From the NCBI GenBank assembly GCA_903892175.1, contig CAITHK010000083.1:1-42001 (forward strand): a stretch of 42,001 nucleotides of DNA, in the 5' to 3' direction. The notes beneath the pieces are model-generated. The model was not told the DNA's origin and ran no database searches. It worked only from the letters and a program-made list of their open reading frames with translations. Positions 1-7,855 of this stretch are shown here, in pieces. The stretch comes from an uncultured Burkholderiales bacterium. Lineage in GTDB: Bacteria; Pseudomonadota; Gammaproteobacteria; Burkholderiales; Burkholderiaceae_C. Made by a program: the position numbers and the translations under genes. Numbering within the stretch: position 1 is the stretch's first letter; each line of letters opens with the position of its first letter.

Positions 1-1123
1 CACTTTTGCTAGCCGCTTGCCTGAGGCCTTGAAAGCGCAAATTCGCCAGCACGGCTTGCGCAACAGCCACTTGCTGTCGATCGCGCCCACAGGCACGGTG
101 AGCCTGGCCTTTGCCGACAACGCATCGAACGGCATTGAGCCTGCTTTTTCTTGGGTTTACCGACGCAAGAAACGCGAATCCGATGGCAGCACCAGCGCGT
201 ACGCGGTGGAAGACCACGCTTGGCGGGTGTACCGAGAACTCGGTGGTGACGTCGATCACTTGCCCAGCTACTTTGTGTCGGCCTTGGAGATGGCGGCGTC
301 TGACCACCTTGCCATGATGCAAGCGGTCCAGCCTTTTGTGGACACTGCGATTTCAAAAACCGTCAACGTGCCCGCGGACTATCCCTACGCAGACTTCAAA
401 GACTTGTACCAACAAGCCTGGCAAGTCAAGCTCAAAGGCTTGGCCACTTACCGGCCCAACAGCATCCTGGGTTCGGTGTTGGATGTGCCGGCCTTGGCAG
501 AGGTGGGCACATCGGTTCCTGTACAAGCGGCCACCGATCCAATGCGCACCGTGATTGAAAGCCGCCCCAAGGGGGCCTTGCCCGCAGTGGCTGAAAAGGT
601 GGACTACTGGACCTACGAAGGCCAAAAAACCTTGTACCTGTTGGTCTCGTTCTTGCAAATTCCGAGCACCGATGGCAGTGACAGCTTGGAGCGTGCCATT
701 GAATTCTTCATGCCTGTTGGCCAAAGCGGTGAGTCGCAGCAATGGGTGACCTCAAGCATGCGCCTGTTGTCCTTGGCGGCGCGCGGCGGATTTTTGGAAC
801 GTGCCTTGAGTGACATGCGCAAAGTGGCCTGGGACCGGGGCCCCGTGCGCTTGGGGACCTACGCCAAATCCGACGGCACCCAAGTGCCTTTGTGGCACGA
901 CTCCGAAGTGGCTGCGGTGGCCTATGCGGTGCAAAACATCATCGAGACGCGGTGCAAGTTGTCATCACCAGGGGCTGATACGAAGGGGCAGGCCAGTTTG
1001 AATGTGCCCAGCCCGATGGTGATGGCCGGCAAAAAATGCATCGAATGCGGCGCCCATGCCGTGATCCGCAAAGACGGTTGCGAGTTTTGCACGCAGTGCG
1101 GCCATGTTGGGGCTTGTGGTTAA
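1..1123 (+). CDS. nrdJ: Adenosylcobalamin-dependent (class II) ribonucleotide reductase, C-terminal part (5' truncated)
   Basis: The reading frame is open to the left edge, so the gene begins outside the window; the track's ATG at 17 is internal. The product reduces ribonucleotides to deoxyribonucleotides in the cytoplasm using B12 and does not need oxygen. Seen here: the class II barrel motif SIAPTGTVSLAF followed by SNGIEPAFSWVYRRK, then ATYRPNSILGSVL, and a C-terminal tail with four cysteines in two pairs (KKCIECG and FCTQCGHVGACG). Such a tail is expected to be a zinc ribbon or the swinging thiol arm that re-reduces the active site. No partner small-subunit gene is visible, as expected for class II. 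Only 3 bases separate its stop from the histidine kinase start, so the two may share a transcript. The family call is firm; the symbol is by family, as nrdJ and nrdZ naming varies. Confidence 0.88.
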   Translation, partial: TFASRLPEALKAQIRQHGLRNSHLLSIAPTGTVSLAFADNASNGIEPAFSWVYRRKKRESDGSTSAYAVEDHAWRVYRELGGDVDHLPSYFVSALEMAASDHLAMMQAVQPFVDTAISKTVNVPADYPYADFKDLYQQAWQVKLKGLATYRPNSILGSVLDVPALAEVGTSVPVQAATDPMRTVIESRPKGALPAVAEKVDYWTYEGQKTLYLLVSFLQIPSTDGSDSLERAIEFFMPVGQSGESQQWVTSSMRLLSLAARGGFLERALSDMRKVAWDRGPVRLGTYAKSDGTQVPLWHDSEVAAVAYAVQNIIETRCKLSSPGADTKGQASLNVPSPMVMAGKKCIECGAHAVIRKDGCEFCTQCGHVGACG

Positions 1124-1126
1124 GTC

Positions 1127-3184
1127 ATGAAGGTCAATATACGTCGGTTCAAGCTTCAAGCCCATCCCTCGCAGGCGATAGGGTTTTTTGTGCTCATCAC
1201 CTTGCTGGCAATTGCGATGTCGGCCGCTGCTTTGCTGTGGGATTTGCGCAAACGTGAGTTGGAACATTCGCGGGTCGAAACCATCAGCATTGCGCGCATG
1301 TTCATGGAGCAAACTGAACAAAGCTTCAGTGGCCTAGACACCTTGCTGGTGGGTGTGCAAGAACGCATGCAAAACAACTACGGCAGCCAATTCCCGCTGG
1401 ACAGTTTGCCGATTCATTTGTTGCTCAACACCCGAGCTTCTGGGGTGCGGCAGGTCAAGTCTTTGTTTGTGGTGGATGCGCAGGGTCAGGTCATCAACTC
1501 GTCGAGAGAAATTGCTGCACCTGCCATGTCGGTCCGTGACCGTGCGTATTTCAAAGCGTTTGCTGAAAATCACCAGCAAGGCCTTTTCATTGGCAATCCG
1601 CTGCGCAACCGAATCGACAATAGCTGGACGTTGTACATGGCCCGAAGCATTTCGGGTTCAAACGGTGTGTTCAAAGGCGTGTTGGTGGCGGCAGTGGATA
1701 TCCCACGCTTTGAGCAGCTCTACAACTTCATGAAGCTCGATTATTTGCGACCCATCGCGATCTATTTGAGCGATGGCACCTTGGTGGCGAGTTTGCCCCA
1801 TCGAGAGAACATGATGGGAGAAAAAACACCCGAGCTTAGTGAGGCTGACATTCAGAGCGTGGGTGCCGACGTGACCATGGTTGAGCACCGCAGCGGCGAC
1901 GGCGCGGTGTACGACTTTGCCGTGGGACGGGTGCAGAAATTTCCCTTGCTGGTGAGTGTCAGCAACGATGAGGAGCAATCTTTGGCGTCGTGGCGTGAAA
2001 CCGCCGTGCCCATCAGCTTGGGTGCCTTGTTCGTGTGTGTCTTCATTGGCATCGTCGCTGCAGTTTTGGTGCATGAATTGAAACGAGAAGCGGTGTTGAG
2101 CGATAAGCTGCGCGATGCCACTGACCGCTACCACCACACGATTGACTCGGTCATGGACGCGGTGGTCGCGGTGGACGAGACACTCACCATATGCTTGTTC
2201 AATCCAGCCGCTGAGTTGATGTTTGGGTACGCGGCCCCAGACATTCTGGGGCAACAGCTGTCGGTGCTGATCCCCGAGCGTTCGCGCGCTAAGCACGATG
2301 TGCACGTGTCCCGGTTCATGCAGTCGCAGGTGTCCTCGCGCACCATGAGTTTGGCGCCCCAGTTGGAAATCACCGGGCTGCGCCGCGATGGCAGCGAGTT
2401 TCCGATCGAGTCGACGATTTCACAAACCTGGATCGGTCACCACAAGCAACTCACGGCGGTGCTGCGCGACGTGACACAGCGGCGACGCACCGAGGCCGAT
2501 TTGCACCATACCAACCAGCAATTGCGCGAGCTGTCGGCCAAACTGGAAGATGTGCGTGAACAAGAGCGCGCACGCATTGCCCGAGAACTGCACGACGAAT
2601 TGGGTCAGCAGTTGACCGGTCTGAAATTGGACCTGTCGTGGCTGGCCAATCGCCTCAAAGACGGCCGAGAAGCCAGCCCAGACAAGGTGCTGGAAATGCG
2701 CCAGTCCTTGGATGCAGCCATCACGGCGGTACGCCGCATCTCGACGGAACTGCGCCCCTTGATTTTGGATGACTTGGGCTTTGGCGAAGCCGTGACGTGG
2801 CAAGCCGCAGAAATTGAAAAACGCAGCGGCTTGAAGGTGCAGCTCGACCTGCCTGCCGCCCCTTGGGTGAAAGACGATGCCCTGGCGACCGCCTTGTTTC
2901 GGATTGTTCAAGAGTCCTTGACCAATGTGATCCGCCATGCCCATGCCAGCTGTGTGCTGGTTAGATTGGTCCATGCCGAGGCGGACTTGGTGCTGACGGT
3001 CACGGACAACGGCGTGGGCTTGCCCACGCCCCTCAAGGGCGGCGGCATTGGCTTGGTCAGCATGCGTGAACGCGTGGTGGCTCTTGGCGGCGTTTTTTCG
3101 ATTGCCAACAACAACGAGCACGGTTTGACGGTGAAGGTGGTGGTGCCTTGGCCGGTGCTTGATGCATTGGGAGACACGGCATGA
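1127..3184 (+). CDS. Membrane sensor histidine kinase (double Cache, PAS, HisKA_3, HATPase)
   Basis: This is a 685-residue NarX/FixL-like two-component kinase. The order is: a membrane helix at about residues 18-38; a periplasmic double-Cache-like sensor at about 45-285 (RSYFKAF-like block VRDRAYFKAFAEN, and RSISGSNGVFKGVLVAAVD); a second helix at about 292-314; a PAS domain at about 330-445 (NPAAELMFGYAAPDILGQ); the HisKA_3 dimerisation box RIARELHDELGQQ with phosphoacceptor His489; and a C-terminal ATPase with N-box Asn600 (ESLTNVIRHAH), DNGVGLP and GIGLVSMRERV. The stop overlaps the next gene's start by four bases (ATGA), which pairs it with that response regulator. The ligand cannot be read from sequence; Cache domains generally bind small organic molecules. 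Its position directly upstream of the mto cytochrome cluster makes control of that cluster a reasonable inference. Confidence 0.93.
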   Translation: MKVNIRRFKLQAHPSQAIGFFVLITLLAIAMSAAALLWDLRKRELEHSRVETISIARMFMEQTEQSFSGLDTLLVGVQERMQNNYGSQFPLDSLPIHLLLNTRASGVRQVKSLFVVDAQGQVINSSREIAAPAMSVRDRAYFKAFAENHQQGLFIGNPLRNRIDNSWTLYMARSISGSNGVFKGVLVAAVDIPRFEQLYNFMKLDYLRPIAIYLSDGTLVASLPHRENMMGEKTPELSEADIQSVGADVTMVEHRSGDGAVYDFAVGRVQKFPLLVSVSNDEEQSLASWRETAVPISLGALFVCVFIGIVAAVLVHELKREAVLSDKLRDATDRYHHTIDSVMDAVVAVDETLTICLFNPAAELMFGYAAPDILGQQLSVLIPERSRAKHDVHVSRFMQSQVSSRTMSLAPQLEITGLRRDGSEFPIESTISQTWIGHHKQLTAVLRDVTQRRRTEADLHHTNQQLRELSAKLEDVREQERARIARELHDELGQQLTGLKLDLSWLANRLKDGREASPDKVLEMRQSLDAAITAVRRISTELRPLILDDLGFGEAVTWQAAEIEKRSGLKVQLDLPAAPWVKDDALATALFRIVQESLTNVIRHAHASCVLVRLVHAEADLVLTVTDNGVGLPTPLKGGGIGLVSMRERVVALGGVFSIANNNEHGLTVKVVVPWPVLDALGDTA

Positions 3185-3828
3185 CTCTGGAAATTTTAGT
3201 GGCCGATGACCACGCCATCATTCGCGATGGCTTGAAAAAAATCTTGGCCGACACCCCCGACCTGTGCGTGGCGGGTGAGGCGTCCAACGGCCACATGGCC
3301 TTGGAGATGGTGCGCAGTCGAGATTGGGATGCGGTGGTGTTGGATCTGTCCATGCCTGGGCGCCACGGCTTGGAGTTGCTCAAACTCATCAAGACGGACA
3401 AGCCCAAACTGCCCGTGTTGATCTTCAGCATGCACCAAGAGGAGCAATACGCAGTGCGGGCGATCCGCGCTGGCGCCTCAGGTTATTTGTCCAAAGAAGG
3501 CGACAGCGACCTGATCGTGCCCGCCATTCGCAAGGTGGCCCAGGGCGGGCGGTTCATCAGTCCCAAAGTGGCCGAGTTGCTGGCCGAGGACACTTTGCTG
3601 CACACCAGCAACCCATCGCACACCTTGTTGACCGACCGCGAGTTTGAGGTGTTCAGCCGCCTGGTGCGCGGTGTGAGTTTGACTGAGATGGCCCACGAAC
3701 TGTCTTTGAGTGTGAAGACCGTCAGCACCCACAAGTCACACATCTTGCTCAAGATGAACATGAGCCACCAAGTGGAGTTGGTGCGCTACGCCATTGACCA
3801 CAAACTGTTCGATCCCGTGCGCGAGTAA
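3181..3828 (+). CDS. NarL/FixJ-family response regulator, partner of the upstream kinase
   Basis: This 215-residue regulator has a receiver domain at residues 1-120 with the acidic pair Asp9-Asp10, phosphoacceptor Asp55 (VVLDLSMPG) and the conserved Lys in GYLSKEG. A LuxR-type helix-turn-helix lies at about 148-210 (LTDREFEVFSRLVRG, then VKTVSTHKSHILLKM). The start overlaps the kinase stop by four bases, typical of translational coupling, so the two form one system. It ends 157 bases before mtoD. That gap holds a 9-base inverted repeat which could be its binding site; this is inference. The family and partner assignments are secure, the target genes are not. Confidence 0.93.
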   Translation: MTLEILVADDHAIIRDGLKKILADTPDLCVAGEASNGHMALEMVRSRDWDAVVLDLSMPGRHGLELLKLIKTDKPKLPVLIFSMHQEEQYAVRAIRAGASGYLSKEGDSDLIVPAIRKVAQGGRFISPKVAELLAEDTLLHTSNPSHTLLTDREFEVFSRLVRGVSLTEMAHELSLSVKTVSTHKSHILLKMNMSHQVELVRYAIDHKLFDPVRE

Positions 3829-3834
3829 TACCAA

Positions 3835-3858
3835 ACAACTCCTTGGCCTAGGAGTTGT
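3835..3858. promoter_or_regulatory. Perfect 9-base inverted repeat between the response regulator and mtoD
   Basis: The arms ACAACTCCT and AGGAGTTGT are exact reverse complements separated by six bases (TGGCCT). No run of T follows, which argues against a simple intrinsic terminator for the regulator gene. It could be an operator for the adjacent NarL-type regulator: a TATAGC element at 3884-3889 would put the centre of the repeat about 50 bases upstream of a start site. It could also be a weak, Rho-assisted terminator. The repeat is seen directly; the role is inferred. Confidence 0.4.
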
Positions 3859-3924
3859 CTGATGCCCAACTTCATCCCCCGCCTATAGCCGCCAGAGGGC
3901 TGAAAAACCAAAATTTCATCTAAG

Positions 3925-3962
3925 CACACAGATTTTGCAATTCAAAGCCTGTGTGGTTTTTT
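3925..3962 (+). terminator. Intrinsic-terminator-like hairpin in front of mtoD
   Basis: The arms CACACAG (3925-3931) and CTGTGTG (3949-3955) pair exactly. An inner helix TTTG/CAAA sits inside a 2x2 internal loop, and a G plus six T follow (3957-3962). This is the form of a Rho-independent terminator. It ends only 23 bases before the mtoD start, so either it ends the kinase/regulator transcript or it is an attenuator in the mto leader. A promoter between it and mtoD would leave almost no leader, and no clear -35/-10 pair is visible there. Confidence 0.55.
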
Positions 3963-3985
3963 CAACCTTTTGATGAGGTGACCAC

Positions 3986-4342
3986 ATGGCACACACAACA
4001 TATTCCGCCATCGCCGCCAGCTTGATTGGCGCAGCTTGCTTGTTCCTGGCTCCCGCTGCACAGGCCTTGGATGTCGAGGCCGCCAAGGCCTTGGCCAAGC
4101 AAAACAACTGCTTGAAATGCCACGCGATTGACAAAGAAAAAGACGGTCCGGCCTACCACAAGGTGGCCGAGAAATACAAAGGCAAGGCCAATGCAGAGGC
4201 CCGTTTGATCGAGCACATCACGTCCGGTGAAAAAGCCAAGTTCGCTGATGGCCACGAAGAAGAACACAAAATTGTCAAGACCTCGCCCCCCAAAGACATG
4301 GAGCAGATCAAGAACTTGGTGCAGTGGATCTTGGCTCAGTAA
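3986..4342 (+). CDS. mtoD: Periplasmic monoheme c-type cytochrome, MtoD-like
   Basis: A 118-residue precursor with a Sec signal peptide that ends in AQA at residues 25-27, leaving a mature protein of about 91 residues with one haem site, CLKCH (42-46). Size and a C-terminal helix (IKNLVQWILAQ) match small class I cytochromes c. In Sideroxydans lithotrophicus the same gene order mtoD-mtoA-mtoB-cymA is known, where MtoD carries electrons across the periplasm. The usual class I axial Met motif (PMPPN before the last helix) appears here as KTSPPK, without Met. His90, His94 or Met105 are candidate sixth ligands. A GAGGTG ribosome site lies about 6 bases upstream of the ATG. The cytochrome call is firm; the MtoD name rests on context. 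Confidence 0.85.
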   Translation: MAHTTYSAIAASLIGAACLFLAPAAQALDVEAAKALAKQNNCLKCHAIDKEKDGPAYHKVAEKYKGKANAEARLIEHITSGEKAKFADGHEEEHKIVKTSPPKDMEQIKNLVQWILAQ

Positions 4343-4359
4343 AGACATAGGGGACAACA

Positions 4360-5370
4360 ATGACAACACTTAGAAAACTCTTGACGTCTTGCCTGCTGGT
4401 CGCAGGCATGGGGGCTGGGGTCTTGTCCTGGGCCGCAGACAGCAACTTGCCCAACTTAGGTCAAGAAAACAACAAAGCGGCCATAGCCAAAGCGGCGTTG
4501 TCAAAAGATGCGGTGTGTACTGGGTGCCATGACGAAAGTGAAACAGCGCCGGTGTTGTCTCTCTACCAAACTAAGCACGGCGTGCGCGGCGACATACGCA
4601 CACCCACTTGCCAGTCCTGCCACGGTGCCAGTGACAAGCACGTCAAAGGTGACCCCAACGTCAAGGGACGTGCTGCGCCTGATGTGGTGTTTAAAAAAGG
4701 TGCGTTTGCCCAGTCTGGTGACAAAGAGCGTTCCGAGCAGTGCTTGACCTGCCACAAAGGCGCCAAGCGCAGCAACTGGGACGGTGCGCAACACCAAAAC
4801 AATGGCGTGGCTTGCAATAGCTGCCACCAAGTTCACAAGCCCACCGACAAGGTGCTGAACAAAAAAACACAAACCGAGGTGTGCTTCACCTGCCACAAAG
4901 AGCAACGGGCTGACAGCAAAAAAATCTCGCATCACCCTATTGAAGAGGGCAAAGTGGTGTGCTCAGACTGCCACAACCCACATGGTTCAACAGGCCCCAA
5001 GTTGTTGAAGAAAAACACGGTGACCGAAACCTGCTACCAGTGCCATGCTGAAAAACGCGGTCCGTTTTTGTTCGAACACCAGCCTGTGTCAGAAGACTGT
5101 GCCAATTGCCACAGCCCCCACGGTTCGAACATTGCGCCCTTGCTGAAATCGCGCCCACCGTTCATGTGCCAAGAGTGCCATGACGGAACACACGCCAGTG
5201 GCACCCCCGTTGGCCCCAATGCGTCAGGCTACCAAGGCGGCTTGACCAAAAACAACGCCAGCGGTGTGGCGCAGTACCCCAATAAAAACATTGTGGGGCG
5301 TGCCTGTATGAATTGCCACAGCCAAGTGCACGGATCGAACAGCCCTGCTGGTGGCTACCTCCAGCGCTGA
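4360..5370 (+). CDS. mtoA: Decaheme c-type cytochrome MtoA (MtrA/PioA/DmsE family)
   Basis: A 336-residue precursor with a signal peptide of about 26 residues (VLSWAA). It contains exactly ten CXXCH sites: CTGCH, CQSCH, CLTCH, CNSCH, CFTCH, CSDCH, CYQCH, CANCH, CQECH and CMNCH. The only other cysteine is in the signal peptide. Isolated histidines suited to bis-His ligation recur between them (TKHG, DKHV, AQHQ, QVHK, SHHP, NPHG, FEHQ, SPHG, GTHA, QVHG). This family sits inside an outer-membrane barrel and moves electrons between the cell surface and periplasm: inward in MtoA/PioA iron oxidisers, outward in MtrA metal reducers. Length matches MtrA/MtoA and not the longer PioA. It lies 17 bases after mtoD and directly before the barrel gene. 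Direction of flow cannot be proven from sequence. Confidence 0.95.
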   Translation: MTTLRKLLTSCLLVAGMGAGVLSWAADSNLPNLGQENNKAAIAKAALSKDAVCTGCHDESETAPVLSLYQTKHGVRGDIRTPTCQSCHGASDKHVKGDPNVKGRAAPDVVFKKGAFAQSGDKERSEQCLTCHKGAKRSNWDGAQHQNNGVACNSCHQVHKPTDKVLNKKTQTEVCFTCHKEQRADSKKISHHPIEEGKVVCSDCHNPHGSTGPKLLKKNTVTETCYQCHAEKRGPFLFEHQPVSEDCANCHSPHGSNIAPLLKSRPPFMCQECHDGTHASGTPVGPNASGYQGGLTKNNASGVAQYPNKNIVGRACMNCHSQVHGSNSPAGGYLQR

Positions 5371-5391
5371 TGTATGAAATTGGAGATCATG

Positions 5392-7764
5392 ATGAGCTCG
5401 CATAAAACCAATCTGAACCTCAGTGTCATGGCCTTGGCTGTGCTCACGGCCCTGACCGCCCTGTCGGCCCGCGCCGACGACGACGAAGCTGCAGCCTTGA
5501 AGAAACCCGAGAACACGATTGAATGGGGCGTGCTGGGTGTCTCCCAAAGTTCGGCCAAGTTCGGCGAATACTCTGGGCTGAACAAAAGCGGCGCATACGG
5601 CATCGGCAACCTCGATGTGCGCGGAGGCAGTGCGTACGATGAGAACGAAACCGGTGGCACCCAGCGCTGGTCCATCCGGGGCAGCAACTTGGGGCTTAGT
5701 TCGCGTGATGCGCAGGCCACAATCAGCGACCAAGGCTCTTGGAATCTGAACCTGCAATACGATGCGCTGCAGCACAACCTCACGGACAGCTACCAAACTC
5801 CCTACTCAGGTGGCAACGGGGGCAATGTTTTTTCTTTGCCGGGGTTTGGCCTGATAGCCAACACCAACAATCCCACGCTCACCGGCGGTATCTCGGCCGC
5901 TCAGCTGGCCGCGTTCAGAACGATGGACGTTGGCACCACGCGTAAAAACACCACCCTGAGTGGCGGCGTGGTGATCGATTCGCATCTCAATTACACCTTT
6001 GACTACAACCACCTCGATCAGTCAGGTGCGAAGTTGATGGCCTTTGGCATTGCAGGGGTTGGAGGCGCCACAGGGCAAGCGGTGTCGATCTTGCCCATGC
6101 CTATCAACTACCAAACCGACAACTACAACGTGGCCATGAACTGGCGTCAGGACGACGCCTACGCCTCCATGTCGATCGTGGGTTCTGTGTTCAGGGATGG
6201 CTACGACAGCGTGCAGTTTCAAAGTTGGGCTGGCGCCAGTACCACCCAGCTGATGCCTACGGCGCCGAACAACTCGTTCAACCAAGTCAATCTGTCGGGC
6301 GGCTACAAGCTCGCACCGCAGACCAAGCTGGCAGCCAATTTTTCTTATGGTGGCGGCTCGCAAAACGTACCCTTCGTATCGACCAATGGCTTGTTATTGA
6401 ACAACAACATTCCCAGCTCATTGAACGGTTCGATCATCAACACGCATGCCGATGCGAAATTGACCCATCAAGCCAGTCGTGAGTTGCTGATGTCGGTGGC
6501 CTATAAATACGACCAGCGCAACAACCTGACTACCTCGAACTTATACAACTTCAATGCGATCGATGGGGGTAACACGGCCAACTACCCCAATACCCCATTG
6601 AGTACCCGCAAAGAACAGCTGGAAGTCGCAGGGGATTACCGTTTGAAACAAGACCAGCATCTGCGCATGTCGGTCAGCCATGAAAATCTTGACCGCTGGT
6701 GCAACCAATTTGCGTCGGGTGGTGGTACGGCTTACACCGCCGGTGCCAACTGTGTGGTGGCTAAATCAAGCACTGACGACAAATTGGATGCCACTTACCG
6801 CATCAAAACTGCCGAAGACACACAGTTCAAAGTGGGCATGGGCTACAGCGATCGCAAAACCATTTCTGATCCCTATGCGTTGGCCAGCTTCATCAGTCAA
6901 AACGGTGCAGTGCCCGGTCCCGTGCCATCGTCCAACACCACAACCAAAGGACAAAACGCGGGTGACTATTACGGCTTTTATCCTGTGTTTTCTGCTTCTC
7001 GTCAGCAGCAATATGTCAAGGCCAGTGTCAATTGGCAGGCCAACGAGTTGTTGGAGTTGAGCGTCAGTGGCCGCTACAGCGATGACAAATACCCAGACAG
7101 CACCTATGGTGTACAAAACGGTAAGAGCTGGAGCTTGAACCTGGATGCCACCTACAACTACGCAGACAACGGTTCATTGAATGCCTTTGTCACCCAGCAG
7201 TCGCGTCAACGGGACATGACCAATTTGCAGCGCTACACCACCACAGCCAGTGCGGCCAGTGCCACTGCCCTCAACATTCCTGCAGTGGCCAGTTGGACCA
7301 ACAAGTTAACGGACGAAGATTTGACGGTGGGTTTCGGATTCAAGCAAGGCGGATTGATGGCCGGCAAATTTGAGTTGGCCGGGGACATGAGTTATTCCTT
7401 GGGCAACGCAGGCTACAACACACAGCTGAACTACCCCGGCGCCACCTTGGGCGTGCCCACGGGAAGCAACATCTTGACCTGCAGCAGCGCGCAAATTTTG
7501 TCATGCGGTCAGTTGCCAGATATTCGATCAAACACCACTCGTATCAAACTCACGGGCACCTACCAAGTCGACAAATCTTCCAAAGTGGTGCTGATGTATT
7601 TGCAGCAACGCTTGACCAGCAGCGACTACTACTACAACGGCTACCAAGGCCCGGCCAATGCCACGACCCAAGGTAACAACCCCAACACCTTGTTGCCCAC
7701 GTACCAGACCTCCGGCAGTTACTCTGTCAATGCGTTTGGGGCCAGTTTCATTCACAGTTTTTGA
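5392..7764 (+). CDS. mtoB: Outer-membrane beta-barrel MtoB (MtrB/PioB family)
   Basis: A protein of about 790 residues that forms the outer-membrane sheath around the decaheme cytochrome. It has a signal peptide (LNLSVMALAVLTALTALSARA), long stretches of alternating polar and aromatic residues typical of beta strands, and a C-terminal Phe (GASFIHSF) as recognised by the barrel-assembly machinery. The track starts at 5374, but the GGAG at 5382-5385 is best placed for the ATG at 5392; 5389 is also possible. It lacks the N-terminal CXXC found in MtrB of metal-reducing gammaproteobacteria. Its four cysteines lie in two pairs far from the N-terminus. This agrees with the MtoB/PioB side of the family. 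It follows mtoA immediately. Confidence 0.92.
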   Translation: MSSHKTNLNLSVMALAVLTALTALSARADDDEAAALKKPENTIEWGVLGVSQSSAKFGEYSGLNKSGAYGIGNLDVRGGSAYDENETGGTQRWSIRGSNLGLSSRDAQATISDQGSWNLNLQYDALQHNLTDSYQTPYSGGNGGNVFSLPGFGLIANTNNPTLTGGISAAQLAAFRTMDVGTTRKNTTLSGGVVIDSHLNYTFDYNHLDQSGAKLMAFGIAGVGGATGQAVSILPMPINYQTDNYNVAMNWRQDDAYASMSIVGSVFRDGYDSVQFQSWAGASTTQLMPTAPNNSFNQVNLSGGYKLAPQTKLAANFSYGGGSQNVPFVSTNGLLLNNNIPSSLNGSIINTHADAKLTHQASRELLMSVAYKYDQRNNLTTSNLYNFNAIDGGNTANYPNTPLSTRKEQLEVAGDYRLKQDQHLRMSVSHENLDRWCNQFASGGGTAYTAGANCVVAKSSTDDKLDATYRIKTAEDTQFKVGMGYSDRKTISDPYALASFISQNGAVPGPVPSSNTTTKGQNAGDYYGFYPVFSASRQQQYVKASVNWQANELLELSVSGRYSDDKYPDSTYGVQNGKSWSLNLDATYNYADNGSLNAFVTQQSRQRDMTNLQRYTTTASAASATALNIPAVASWTNKLTDEDLTVGFGFKQGGLMAGKFELAGDMSYSLGNAGYNTQLNYPGATLGVPTGSNILTCSSAQILSCGQLPDIRSNTTRIKLTGTYQVDKSSKVVLMYLQQRLTSSDYYYNGYQGPANATTQGNNPNTLLPTYQTSGSYSVNAFGASFIHSF

Positions 7765-7800
7765 TCCACACATTTCAACCCTTTGGGTGTGATGAGCTTT

Positions 7801-7829
7801 GAGGGGTGCTTTGAACCCCTCGCTTTTTT
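7801..7829 (+). terminator. Intrinsic terminator between mtoB and cymA
   Basis: Arms GAGGGGT (7801-7807) and ACCCCTC (7815-7821) surround a 7-base loop and are followed by GC and six T (7824-7829). This is a classical Rho-independent terminator inside what otherwise looks like one operon. Partial read-through would set a lower level of cymA and the downstream haem-lyase genes than of mtoDAB. Alternatively cymA may have its own promoter, though no clear one is seen in the 26 bases left before its start. Confidence 0.75.
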
Positions 7830-7855
7830 AATTGAACTGACCGGAGTACAACCTC

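Noticed and set aside
3835-3858. Plain intrinsic terminator for the response regulator gene
   Set aside because: The stem is good but no T run follows it, while the hairpin at 3925-3962 has one. It was kept as a possible regulatory site instead.
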